Positions 8,849-16,642 of a stretch of 64,000 nucleotides of DNA are shown here, piece after piece. Location of the stretch: the NCBI RefSeq assembly GCF_014673495.1, contig NZ_CP051006.1, positions 5,518,001 through 5,582,000 of the forward strand. Reading direction: 5' to 3'. Position numbers and translations under genes: made by a program. Origin of the DNA: Streptomyces griseofuscus (GTDB lineage Bacteria > Actinomycetota > Actinomycetes > Streptomycetales > Streptomycetaceae). The first letter of the stretch is position 1; every line of letters starts with the position of its first letter. The notes under the pieces are model-generated. The model was not told the origin of the DNA and did no database searches. It saw only the letters and a list, made by a program, of their open reading frames with translations.

Positions 8849-9659
8849 GTGCGTGTTCCTCCGCTGCCGCTCTGACGAGGGCAAGTGACTCCTGTTGCGA
8901 CAACGCGTCGCTCAAGGCCAGAGCGTAGGCGGTCTGGCTGGCCTTCACCATCGATGGATCATCCATCAAGTTGCCGGTGAAAACGGCCTCTACGTAGGCC
9001 ACCGGAGCGGAGTCCGCGAAGCTCATGAGGGTGAGGTCGCTCTGCATGAGGGCGTGCGCTCCGACGCGATACGGAAGCACATGGAGCCGTAGCCGTCCTG
9101 CCTCGGCCATGTCGGCCAGCTTGTGCAGCTGTTCGGCCATGACCTCGGGGCCACCGACGCGGTGTCGCAGCGCTGACTCGCTGAGCAGTGTCCAGACGAC
9201 CGGCTGCTCGGGGCCCTCGAACATGCGGTGGCGTTTCATTCGGTTGACGAGGAACGTTTCAAGTTCCCCGGCCGTGTAGTTCGGCCAGAAGGAACGGAAC
9301 ACGGCGCTTGCGTAGCCCTCGGTCTGGAGCACACCAGGGACCAGAGACAGCCCGTACTGCTGGACGAGCGTGGCCTCTTGCTCAAGCTCGGCCGCGACGG
9401 CGAAGTAGTCGCTGTACTTCGACTCCAGGTCCTCCAGCCACCGCTCGAAGAACCCATCTGATCCGAGCGCCCGATCGATCCGCCGTGCGTCGTCGGGTTT
9501 GGGCAGCCGTCTGCCCGACTCGTAATGGCTGATCAACGTCGGCGAGCACACGATCTGCTCGCTCAGTTCTTCCTGGGTGAGTCCGGCTGACAATCGCCGC
9601 AGCCTCAACTCCTCCCCGTACTTCTCGCGCGGTGTCCGTGGTCTGCGGTCAACGCTCAT
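8835..9659 (-). CDS. XRE helix-turn-helix regulator with DUF5753 domain
   Basis: 274 aa, ATG at 9659 with GGGAG 8 nt upstream. Residues about 15-72 form an XRE/Cro HTH (LRLRRLSAGLTQEELSEQI, SPTLISHYESGRRLP). The remainder is the DUF5753 domain (VPGVLQTEGYA, LSESALRHRVGG, LHVLPYRVGAHALM, FTGNLMDDP). This architecture coupled to DUF397 is a much-duplicated Streptomyces cassette exemplified by WhiJ. Two small genes and a lipoprotein gene are divergent from it, and an inverted repeat sits just upstream of its start. Probably autoregulatory. Confidence 0.93.
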   Translation of the reverse strand: MSVDRRPRTPREKYGEELRLRRLSAGLTQEELSEQIVCSPTLISHYESGRRLPKPDDARRIDRALGSDGFFERWLEDLESKYSDYFAVAAELEQEATLVQQYGLSLVPGVLQTEGYASAVFRSFWPNYTAGELETFLVNRMKRHRMFEGPEQPVVWTLLSESALRHRVGGPEVMAEQLHKLADMAEAGRLRLHVLPYRVGAHALMQSDLTLMSFADSAPVAYVEAVFTGNLMDDPSMVKASQTAYALALSDALSQQESLALVRAAAEEHAHAEE

Positions 9660-9676
9660 CCGGATAACTCCCTTGC

Positions 9677-9694
9677 TGACAAGCGCAAATGTCA
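9677..9694. promoter_or_regulatory. Inverted repeat, possible XRE operator
   Basis: TGACA - 8 nt - TGTCA immediately upstream of the XRE start. On the minus strand it begins with TTGACA, so it could equally be part of a -35 element. Operator function is inferred from position. Confidence 0.35.
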
Positions 9695-9788
9695 ACCCCC
9701 CACCTCTAGAAAGCGTAGCCACTGCCACCCCACGCTGTGACCAATTCGCCACACACCGCAGTCACCGCACACGAATGGGCAGGTCGGC

Positions 9789-9980
9789 ATGACAAAACTC
9801 CTCGCCTGGCTGGTCGAGTTGTTGCTCCACGGGCGGCGCCGCCGCAGGCCGGTGTACCCGCCGTACTCCTGCCCCTACGTCGGCGCGGCCACGACCTACC
9901 ACCGCGGCCAGGCCCCCCTCCGCGGCGAGGACAGCCGACTCGTCCGCCCCTACCTCGACCTCGTGGAGATCTACGCATGA
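9789..9980 (+). CDS. Small basic conserved protein, unknown function
   Basis: 63 aa. The N-terminus is a short hydrophobic stretch (LLAWLVELLLHG) followed by five consecutive arginines, then a Pro/Tyr segment and a C-terminus ending LRGEDSRLVRPYLDLVEIYA. I recognise the LRGED..LVRPYL tail from small hypothetical proteins beside XRE/DUF397 cassettes in other Streptomyces. It is divergent from the XRE gene and its stop overlaps the next start as ATGA. Possibly a peripheral membrane peptide; function unknown. Confidence 0.6.
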   Translation: MTKLLAWLVELLLHGRRRRRPVYPPYSCPYVGAATTYHRGQAPLRGEDSRLVRPYLDLVEIYA

Positions 9981-10273
9981 ACGAACGTCTGCTTCCCTGG
10001 ACCGGCTCCGAGGAGAAGCCCTGCTATCTCATCGGGGACGGCGACGGGTACGTCTCCCGGATCGCGGACCAGGTCGAGGGCGTACAACTCGGCATGGCGG
10101 GGAGCCTGCTGGATCACACCGCCGAACTCCTCTCGGGCGAGGGGCTGACCAAGGAGGAGCTGCACTACCTGGTCCGGCGCCTCATCGAGTCCCTGAGGGA
10201 GATCAAGCGCATCGCGGAGAGCCGGGGAGCGCGGCTGGCCGGAGCGGCCGACCAGCCGATCGTGGAGACTTGA
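9977..10273 (+). CDS. Small acidic hypothetical protein
   Basis: 98 aa, ATG 9977 overlapping the preceding stop as ATGA. Soluble; predicted beta start (PCYLIGDGDGYVSRIADQVE) then a helical half (TKEELHYLVRRLIESLREIKRIAESRGARL). The Gly-Asp-Gly-Asp run is not a recognised motif. No family recognised. Coupling to the small basic gene and divergence from the XRE/DUF397 pair suggest it belongs to the same cassette. Confidence 0.65.
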   Translation: MNERLLPWTGSEEKPCYLIGDGDGYVSRIADQVEGVQLGMAGSLLDHTAELLSGEGLTKEELHYLVRRLIESLREIKRIAESRGARLAGAADQPIVET

Positions 10274-10277
10274 CCGG

Positions 10278-10763
10278 ATGATCAGGATATCGACCCGCCG
10301 CCGTACCACCGCACTCGCCGTCCCGCTGCTGCTCGGCGCCGCCCTGACCGGCTGTGCCGACGACAAGCACCTGGACTACCTGACGGACTACTCGAACCAC
10401 CGCCCCCTGCGCGTCACCGGCTACCCGAGCACTGACAGCCTGCAAGCCGTCCAGAAGGTCGTCTGGCGGCTGGCCGACGGGGACGTCGACGGTCTCGCCG
10501 CCCTGAGCACCGAGGGCGGTGACGCGCGGCCCGCGGCCCGTGCCTGGATCAAGGAGTACGGCAAGGCGGCCCGCGGCGAGGTGTCGGCGGACTTCGAGGA
10601 GGATTTCGCCGTGCGGCAATCGGTCGTTCTCCACTTCACCGGCCCGAGCCGCACCGAGGAGATCACGGCGCGACCCGGCCCGCACGACACCTGGGGAATC
10701 GTGCTGGTGAATCCCGAGCCGAAGGATGTCAAGAAGTCCGGCCCCGCTCCGACTAAAAGGTGA
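10278..10763 (+). CDS. Secreted lipoprotein, unknown function
   Basis: 161 aa. Type II signal peptide: basic RRRTT, hydrophobic core, lipobox LTGC with Cys at residue 26, so it is predicted to be lipid-anchored on the outer face of the membrane. The mature part has charged segments and a C-terminal beta pair (VVLHFTGPSRTEEITARPG, DTWGIVLVNP) resembling small NTF2-like or DUF4878-type lipoproteins; that is a weak impression. It starts 4 nt after the previous gene, so the three genes form one operon. Confidence 0.75.
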   Translation: MIRISTRRRTTALAVPLLLGAALTGCADDKHLDYLTDYSNHRPLRVTGYPSTDSLQAVQKVVWRLADGDVDGLAALSTEGGDARPAARAWIKEYGKAARGEVSADFEEDFAVRQSVVLHFTGPSRTEEITARPGPHDTWGIVLVNPEPKDVKKSGPAPTKR

Positions 10764-10765
10764 AG

Positions 10766-10781
10766 GGCCCCGCAGGGGGCC
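10766..10781. terminator. Short GC hairpin
   Basis: GGCCCC - GCAG - GGGGCC directly after the lipoprotein stop and before the YCII ribosome-binding site. Only a 6-bp stem; it could act as a weak terminator. Confidence 0.35.
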
Positions 10782-10800
10782 ATGAACCGAGGAGTACGCC

Positions 10801-11172
10801 ATGCAGTTCCTGATCTGCCTGCACATCAACCCCGCCGTGCTGGACGCGCTGACCGACGACGAGAAGACCGCGGTCCAGGAGGGGCACGGGAAGTTCATCG
10901 AGACGCTGAAGGAGTCCGGTGAGCTGCTCACCACGCAGGCGCTGGCCGACCCCTCCCAGTCCGCCGTCGTCACCGTGCGCGGTGGGAAGACGGTCGTCAC
11001 CGACGGCCCGTTCCTGGAGGCCAAGGAGCACCTGGGCGGCTTCTACCTGGTCGACTGCGAGGACCGGGAGCGGGCGATCGAGCTGGCCGCGCTGATCCCG
11101 GACGCCGGGATCGAGGGCCTGGGCGTCGAGGTGCGCCAGGTGATGTTCGCCTGCGGACAATTGGAGGCATGA
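10801..11172 (+). CDS. YCII-related DGPF-type protein
   Basis: 123 aa with GAGGAG upstream. A YCII/EthD-like alpha+beta barrel with the diagnostic DGPF motif at residues 68-71 followed by LEAKEHLGGFYLVDC. DGPF proteins are the genomic partners of ECF42 sigma factors, and the next gene is one, overlapping by ATGA. The biochemical activity of DGPF proteins is unclear. The conserved linkage suggests they act with or are targets of the sigma factor. Confidence 0.92.
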   Translation: MQFLICLHINPAVLDALTDDEKTAVQEGHGKFIETLKESGELLTTQALADPSQSAVVTVRGGKTVVTDGPFLEAKEHLGGFYLVDCEDRERAIELAALIPDAGIEGLGVEVRQVMFACGQLEA

Positions 11173-12431
11173 GCACACCCAGCCCGGCACCGGACGTCGA
11201 GGGCCTGCTGCGCGACCTCGCGCCGCGGGTCCTCGGCGCGCTGGTCCGCGGGAACGGCCGGTTCGAGGACTGCGAGGACGCCGTGCAGGAAGCCGTCCTC
11301 GCCGCCACCACCCAGTGGCCGGCCGAGGGCGTGCCCGGCAACCCGCGCGGCTGGCTGACCACGGTCGCCGCCCGCCGGCTGATCGACCAGGCGCGCAGTG
11401 ATCTCGCCCGGCGGGAGCGGGAGGCCGCGACCGCCGCCGAGGTCGGCCCCGGCGAGGTGCCGGACACCGACGACACGCTGCTCCTGCTGTTCCTGTGCTG
11501 CCATCCGACGCTGACCCCGGCCTCCCAGACCGCCCTGACCCTGCGGGCCGTCGGCGGTCTGACCACGGCCGAGATCGCCGGTGCCTTCCTGGTGCCGGAG
11601 GCCACGATGGCGGCCCGGATCAGCCGGGCCAAGCAGCGGGTCAGGGCGGCGGGCAGCACCTTCGGGCCACCGGAAGGACCGGAACTCCAGGAGCGGCTGC
11701 CGGTCGTCCTGCACGTCCTGTACCTGATCTTCAACGAGGGGTACACCGCCTCCTCGGGCGACCGCCTGGACCGTCCCGACCTCGCCCACGAGGCCATCCG
11801 GCTCACCCGGGCCGTGCACACCCAGCTCCCCGAGGACGGCGAGGTCACCGGGCTGCTCGCCCTGATGCTGCTGACCGAGGCCCGGCGCCCGGCCCGTACC
11901 ACCGCCTCCGGCGACCTGGTGCCGCTGGTGGAGCAGGACCGTACGGCATGGGACCGCACCCTGATCGAGGAGGGCACCGCACTGGTCAGGACTGCCCTCG
12001 CCGGACCGGCACTCGGCCCCTATCTGCTCCAGGCCGCCATCGCCGCGACCCACGCCGACGCGGCCAAGGCGGAGGAGACCAACTGGGCGCAGGTGCATGC
12101 CCTTTACCTCATCCTGGAGCGGATCGCGCCCAACCCGATGGTCACCCTCAACCGCGCCATCGCCCTTGCCGAGACCGAGAGCCCCGAGGCAGGTCTCACC
12201 CTCCTCGCCACCCTGGACGGCGACGACCGCATGGCCCGCCACCACCGGCTGCTGTCCGTCCGCGCACACCTGCTGGAACGCGCCGGTGACACCCAGGGGG
12301 CGTACGAGCACTACCGGCGCGCCGCGAAGGCCACGGCCAGCCTCGCCGAACAGCGGTATCTCCAGGCGCGGGCGGCCCGGCTCAGCGGCGGGACATCCGG
12401 CGGTAGGCCCGGCCCCGGAAGAAGAGGATGA
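11169..12431 (+). CDS. ECF42-type RNA polymerase sigma factor with C-terminal TPR-like extension
   Basis: 420 aa. N-terminal sigma-2 region (FEDCEDAVQEAVLAA, GWLTTVAARRLIDQARS) and sigma-4 region (LTLRAVGGLTTAEIAGAFLVPEATMAARISRAKQRVR) are followed by a helical extension of over 200 residues (LHVLYLIFNEGYTAS, NPMVTLNRAIALAE, YLQARAARLSG). The long C-terminus and the adjacent DGPF gene define the ECF42 group, in which the extension, not an anti-sigma factor, is thought to control activity. The ATG overlaps the YCII stop. Its last 50 bp overlap the tail of the convergent membrane-protein gene. Confidence 0.93.
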   Translation: MSTPSPAPDVEGLLRDLAPRVLGALVRGNGRFEDCEDAVQEAVLAATTQWPAEGVPGNPRGWLTTVAARRLIDQARSDLARREREAATAAEVGPGEVPDTDDTLLLLFLCCHPTLTPASQTALTLRAVGGLTTAEIAGAFLVPEATMAARISRAKQRVRAAGSTFGPPEGPELQERLPVVLHVLYLIFNEGYTASSGDRLDRPDLAHEAIRLTRAVHTQLPEDGEVTGLLALMLLTEARRPARTTASGDLVPLVEQDRTAWDRTLIEEGTALVRTALAGPALGPYLLQAAIAATHADAAKAEETNWAQVHALYLILERIAPNPMVTLNRAIALAETESPEAGLTLLATLDGDDRMARHHRLLSVRAHLLERAGDTQGAYEHYRRAAKATASLAEQRYLQARAARLSGGTSGGRPGPGRRG

Positions 12432-13191
12432 CGAAGGTGATCGCGGCGATGAAGCAGATCATCATGCCGAAGGACAGCAGGGCGAATCCCGCCTCGCTGA
12501 TGCCCGGCGCGTCGGTCACCGTGGCCATGCCGAGGGCGGTCCGCTCCTGGTGCTCATGGTCGGGATGGTCCACGATGTAGAGGACCTGCGCCGCGATCGC
12601 CAGTACGAAGAGCGCCGCCCAGGCCAGGAGCCAGCCGCCCGCCCTGCCCCACCAGGGGATCCGCGGGCGCAGGGCGACCTGCGGGCAGCGGGCCAGCAGG
12701 ACCCGCCCCAGGTCCCCGGCGTACGCGGCGAGCCCGTCCGTCCGCAGCCGGCGGCCGTCGTCGAAGGTGATCTCGACGCGGTAGCCGTTGCCCAGCCGGG
12801 TCGCGAGACGGTTCACGGCGTCGCCCTCGATGTGGAGGTCGGTGACGCGGTCCCACGTCCAGCCGTCGGCCCCTCGCCGCGAGCCGTGGACCAGGCCCAG
12901 CTCCCGTACCTCGAAGTACTCTCCGGGCGCGCCGCGCAGCGCCCGCCAGATCTGGACCGCCGCGATCCATACGGCGCCCAGCGCGAGACCGATCAGCAGG
13001 CCGATCGCGCGGTTGCCGCCGGCGGAGCGCCCGCTGGTGGCGAAGGCGCTCCACACCCCGAGCCAGCCCGCCGGCACGGCGACGACCAGGGCCCAGGCGG
13101 CGTTCACCCACCGCCTGCGATGGTCGACCGGATGCCGGCTGAGCACCGGACCGAGCCGGTCAAGAGCGCTCGCTCCCTCGATAGCAGTCAC
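12382..13191 (-). CDS. Membrane protein with a central soluble domain
   Basis: 269 aa from GTG 13191; no strong ribosome-binding site supports this start, so the N-terminus is uncertain. Predicted helices: two near the N-terminus (WVNAAWALVVAVPAGWLGV, AIGLLIGLALGAVWIAAV), then a soluble PH-like domain of about 90 residues (EYFEVRELGLVHG, YRVEITFDDGRRL), then two C-terminal helices (WLLAWAALFVLAIAAQV, FALLSFGMMICFIAAITFVIL). It ends in basic RAYRRMSRR. The 3' end overlaps the convergent sigma gene by 50 bp. Function unknown. Confidence 0.7.
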   Translation of the reverse strand: MTAIEGASALDRLGPVLSRHPVDHRRRWVNAAWALVVAVPAGWLGVWSAFATSGRSAGGNRAIGLLIGLALGAVWIAAVQIWRALRGAPGEYFEVRELGLVHGSRRGADGWTWDRVTDLHIEGDAVNRLATRLGNGYRVEITFDDGRRLRTDGLAAYAGDLGRVLLARCPQVALRPRIPWWGRAGGWLLAWAALFVLAIAAQVLYIVDHPDHEHQERTALGMATVTDAPGISEAGFALLSFGMMICFIAAITFVILFFRGRAYRRMSRR

Positions 13192-13273
13192 CGGCCAAGT
13201 CAAACACCGCCGGTACGGATGCTCAACACCCGTGTCCGTCAGCGGAGTTGACCGCCCCCTTTCGACGCGTTCC

Positions 13274-13654
13274 CTAGAAGAACACCCCGCACCGCAGCAG
13301 CACATTGGCGTACGGGCTCGCCTCACCGGTGCGCACGATCAGCCGCGCCCCCGCCGACAACTCCTTGAGCCGCTCGTGCGGTACGAAGTCCAGGTTGGCG
13401 AACTGCCGCTCCACCAGGTCGAGATGGGCGCCGCGCAGTTCCTCCGCGACCGTGGCGCCCTCCAGGACCAGCTCGTCCACCAGACCGGCGAAGACCTCCG
13501 CGAAGGACGGCACACCGGCCCGGAAGGCCAGGTCCACCACGCGCGGACCGCTGGGGATCGGCATGCCCGCGTCGCAGACCAGCACCTCGTCCCCGTGCCC
13601 CAACTCGGCCAGCGCGCCCGCCAGATGGCGGTTCAGGATGCCCGACTTCTTCAC
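13274..13654 (-). CDS. rbsD: D-ribose pyranase
   Basis: 126 aa, the usual RbsD length. It begins MKKSGILNRHLAGALAELGHGD with the catalytic-type His in the N-terminal segment, has DAGMPIP, and ends TGEASPYANVLLRCGVFF, all hallmark RbsD sequence. It interconverts beta-pyran and beta-furan ribose so that ribokinase can use the sugar. Last gene of the ribose operon; its ATG overlaps the rbsK stop by 4 nt. Confidence 0.95.
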   Translation of the reverse strand: MKKSGILNRHLAGALAELGHGDEVLVCDAGMPIPSGPRVVDLAFRAGVPSFAEVFAGLVDELVLEGATVAEELRGAHLDLVERQFANLDFVPHERLKELSAGARLIVRTGEASPYANVLLRCGVFF

Positions 13655-14550
13655 AGCTGCTCGACCTCCTCGGCCGTCGGGTACGACTCCTGCGCCCCCG
13701 CCCTCGTCACGGCCGCCGCGCCCACCCGGGCCGCGTAGCCCGCCGCCTCGGTGAGGGCCGCGCCCGCGCCCAGCTTCCAGGCCAGGGCGGCCGTGAAGGC
13801 GTCGCCCGCGCCCGTGGTGTCCACCGCGTCGACCTTCACCGACGCCACCCGGGCCGCGCCCGAGCCGTCGTACACCAGCGCGCCCTCGGCGCCGAGCGTG
13901 ACCACGACCGAGCGCGGGCCCATCGCCAGCAGCCCGCGCGCCCAGTCCTCGGGCTCCGCCCCGGCGTCCGCGCCCAGGATCACCCGCGCCTCGTGCTCGT
14001 TGACGATCAACGGGTCGCAGGCCGCCAGCACCTCGGCGGGCAGCGGGCGCGGCGGGGAGGGGTTGAGCACGAACCGGGTGCCGGACGGCAGCTGCCGTAC
14101 GACCTCCGCCACCGTCTCCAGCGGGATCTCCAGCTGCGCCGAGATCACGCGCGCCGCCCGGAGCAGCGCGGCGGACTCCCGGACGTCCGCCGGGGTGAGA
14201 CGGGCGTTCGCGCCGGGCGACACCACGATGCTGTTGTCCCCGGACGGGTCGACGGTGATCAGCGCGACCCCGGTCGGCGCCCCGCCCTCCAGCACGCCCG
14301 ACGGGTCGACCCCGGCCGAGCGCAGGGAGTCGAGCAGCAGCCGGCCGTGGCCGTCCTCGCCGACGCGCGCCAGCAGGGCCGTACGGGCGCCCAGCCGGGC
14401 CGCGGCGACCGCCTGGTTGGCGCCCTTGCCGCCCGGATGCGTGGACAGATCCCCGCCGAGCACCGTCTCACCGGCGGCCGGCCGCCGCTCGACCCCGATC
14501 ACCAGGTCGGCGTTGGCCGAACCCACGACCAACAGGTCGTAGTCGTACAT
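13651..14550 (-). CDS. rbsK: Ribokinase
   Basis: 299 aa PfkB-family kinase. N-terminal DLLVVGSANADLV, first signature GGKGANQAVAAARLG, C-terminal DTTGAGDAFTAAL with the catalytic Asp in the GAGD anion hole. It phosphorylates imported D-ribose to ribose-5-phosphate in the cytoplasm. It lies between the transporter genes and rbsD (4-nt overlap with rbsD). A 142-bp gap with a GC hairpin separates it from the transporter fusion upstream, which may set a lower level for rbsK-rbsD. Confidence 0.95.
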   Translation of the reverse strand: MYDYDLLVVGSANADLVIGVERRPAAGETVLGGDLSTHPGGKGANQAVAAARLGARTALLARVGEDGHGRLLLDSLRSAGVDPSGVLEGGAPTGVALITVDPSGDNSIVVSPGANARLTPADVRESAALLRAARVISAQLEIPLETVAEVVRQLPSGTRFVLNPSPPRPLPAEVLAACDPLIVNEHEARVILGADAGAEPEDWARGLLAMGPRSVVVTLGAEGALVYDGSGAARVASVKVDAVDTTGAGDAFTAALAWKLGAGAALTEAAGYAARVGAAAVTRAGAQESYPTAEEVEQL

Positions 14551-14584
14551 CAGTTGACTCCCATGAACCCTTTGAATCCGATGC

Positions 14585-14617
14585 GTCCGCGAACCCGGGG
14601 AACGAGCCCGGGCGGAC
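14585..14617 (-). terminator. GC hairpin between rbsCB and rbsK, possible attenuator
   Basis: Two CCCGGG blocks (14594-14599 and 14607-14612) pair with each other and flanking GTCCG/CGGAC extends the stem past a 4-nt bulge. No T-tract. It could partly terminate or stabilise transcript ends. Confidence 0.4.
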
Positions 14618-14692
14618 GGTCGCCCCCAGGGTGCCCCGAGGGTGCCCCCATGGTGTACGACCGCCCGCCCGAGCCTTCCCCGCCCGGCTCCG

Positions 14693-16642
14693 TCAGCCGG
14701 TGAACCCGGCCACGTTGTCCTTCGTGACCACCTTCACCGGCACCTTCACCGTCTGCTGCACCTTCTTGCCCTGGGACGCCTTGAGCGCGTTGTCCACGGC
14801 GATCCGGCCGAGCTGGGTCGGCTGCTGCGCGACGGAGGCGTACAGCGTGCCCGCCTTGACCGCGTTCAGGCCGTCCGGGGTGCCGTCGAAGCCGACCACC
14901 GGCACCGACGTACCGGCCTTGGAACCCAGCGCCTTGATCGCGCCGAGCGCCATCTCGTCGTTGGCGGCGATGACGCCCTGCACGTCCGGGTGGGCCTGGA
15001 GCAGGTTCGACATCACATCGAGGCCCTTGGTGCGGTCGAAGTCGGCGGGTTGCTGGGCGACCACCTTGATGCCCGGGTACGCCTTCAGCCCGTTGGCGAA
15101 GCCCTGCGCACGCTCACGCGCCGCCGAGGTGCCCGCCTGACCCTGGAGGATCACGATCTTGCCCTTGCCGCCCAGCTTCTCGGCGATCGTCCTGGCCGCC
15201 TGCTCGCCACCGGCGATGTTGTCCGAGGCCACCAGGGCGTCCACGGCGGCCTTGTTGACCCCGCGGTCGACCGCGATCACCGGGATCTTCGCCTTGTCGG
15301 CGGCCTTGACCGAGTTGCTCGCCGCGTCCGAGTCCACGGGGTTGACGATGATCGCGTCAAGGCTCGAACTGGTGAAGTTCTGGAGCTGGTTGGCCTGCTG
15401 GGAGGCGTCGTTCTGTGCGTCGGTGACCGTCAGGTCCACGCCCAGCTTCTTCGCCTCGGCCTGCGCGCCGGAGCGGACGCCCACGAAGAACGGGTTGTTG
15501 AGGGTCGACAGCGACAGGCCCACCTTCGGGTTCGCCGAGGCCGAGGAGCCGTTGTGCAGGAAGGAGGTCGCGCCGACGATCGCCACCGTCACCACGGCCG
15601 CGAGCCCGTACGTCGCCGCCTGCCTGCCCTTGTTGCCGCCGCCACCGGAGGTCACCGGGGTGGCACCCGCCTTGCGGCGCACCGTGTCGAGCAGCACCGC
15701 CAGCGCGATGACGACACCGATCACGACCTGCTGCCAGAACGCGGAGACGTTCAGCAGGTTCAGGCCGTTGCGCAGCACCGCGAGGATCAGCGCGCCGACC
15801 AGGGTGCCGGACGCCTTGCCGGTGCCGCCCGCGAGCGAGGCACCGCCGATGACGACCGCCGCGATCGCGTCCAGCTCATAGCCGTCGGCGGCCTGCGGTT
15901 GCGCGGAGGACAGCCGGGAGGCCAGCACGATGCCGGCCACCGCCGCGAACACACCGGACAGGGCGTAGATCGCGAGCTTCTGCTTCTTGACCCGCAGGCC
16001 CGAAAGGCGCGCGGCCTCCTCGTTGCCGCCGATCGCGTACATCGAACGGCCGATGTAGGTGCGGGCGAGCACGAACGCGGCCAGCAGCCCCATCACGATC
16101 ATCACCAGGACCGGCACCGGCAGCCAGTCGCCGAGCGTGTCACCGAGGTGCGAGACCGAGTCCGGGAACGGGATCGGCACACCACCGGAGATCACCAGCG
16201 ACAGACCGCGCCCCACCGACAGCATCGCGAGCGTCGCGATGAACGGCGGCAGCTTGCCGTAGGCGATGAGGAAACCGTTCACCAGACCGGCCGCGACACC
16301 CGTGGCCACCGCCAGGACGACGGCCAGCACGACCGGCACCCCGTGCTGGGTGGCGCTCCACGCCAGCACCGTCGCCGACAGCGCGGCCACCGAGCCGACC
16401 GACAGGTCGATGCCCGCGGCCACGATCACGAAGGTGACACCGAAGGCCAGGATCGCCGTCACGGCCGCCTGGACACCGATGTTCAGCAGGTTGTCCGTCG
16501 TGAGGAAGTCACCGGACAGCGCCGACAGGGCGATGACCAGGACGATCAGCGCGGTCAGCGCGCCGTTGTCGAGCAGCAGCCGGCGCAGGCCGCCCGGGGC
16601 GCCACTCGCTCCCGTCGTGCTCTTGAGCGTGTCAGTGGCCAC
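14693..16642 (-). CDS. Fused ribose ABC permease and substrate-binding protein
   Basis: 649 aa from GTG 16642, overlapping the rbsA stop by 11 nt. Residues about 25-325 are an RbsC-type permease (DFLTTDNLLNIGVQA, GIDLSVGSVAALS, GGNEEAARLSGLRV, VIGGASLAGGTG). A Gly/Lys linker and an extra membrane helix at about 345-362 follow. Residues 371-649 are a complete RbsB-type binding protein (LSTLNNPFFVGVRSGAQ, NPVDSDAAS, GVIAANDEMALGAIKALG, VVGFDGTPDGL). In most bacteria these are two proteins; here the binding protein is permanently tethered to the permease on the outer face and has no lipobox. The frame is continuous, so this is a real fusion. Confidence 0.95.
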   Translation of the reverse strand: MATDTLKSTTGASGAPGGLRRLLLDNGALTALIVLVIALSALSGDFLTTDNLLNIGVQAAVTAILAFGVTFVIVAAGIDLSVGSVAALSATVLAWSATQHGVPVVLAVVLAVATGVAAGLVNGFLIAYGKLPPFIATLAMLSVGRGLSLVISGGVPIPFPDSVSHLGDTLGDWLPVPVLVMIVMGLLAAFVLARTYIGRSMYAIGGNEEAARLSGLRVKKQKLAIYALSGVFAAVAGIVLASRLSSAQPQAADGYELDAIAAVVIGGASLAGGTGKASGTLVGALILAVLRNGLNLLNVSAFWQQVVIGVVIALAVLLDTVRRKAGATPVTSGGGGNKGRQAATYGLAAVVTVAIVGATSFLHNGSSASANPKVGLSLSTLNNPFFVGVRSGAQAEAKKLGVDLTVTDAQNDASQQANQLQNFTSSSLDAIIVNPVDSDAASNSVKAADKAKIPVIAVDRGVNKAAVDALVASDNIAGGEQAARTIAEKLGGKGKIVILQGQAGTSAARERAQGFANGLKAYPGIKVVAQQPADFDRTKGLDVMSNLLQAHPDVQGVIAANDEMALGAIKALGSKAGTSVPVVGFDGTPDGLNAVKAGTLYASVAQQPTQLGRIAVDNALKASQGKKVQQTVKVPVKVVTKDNVAGFTG

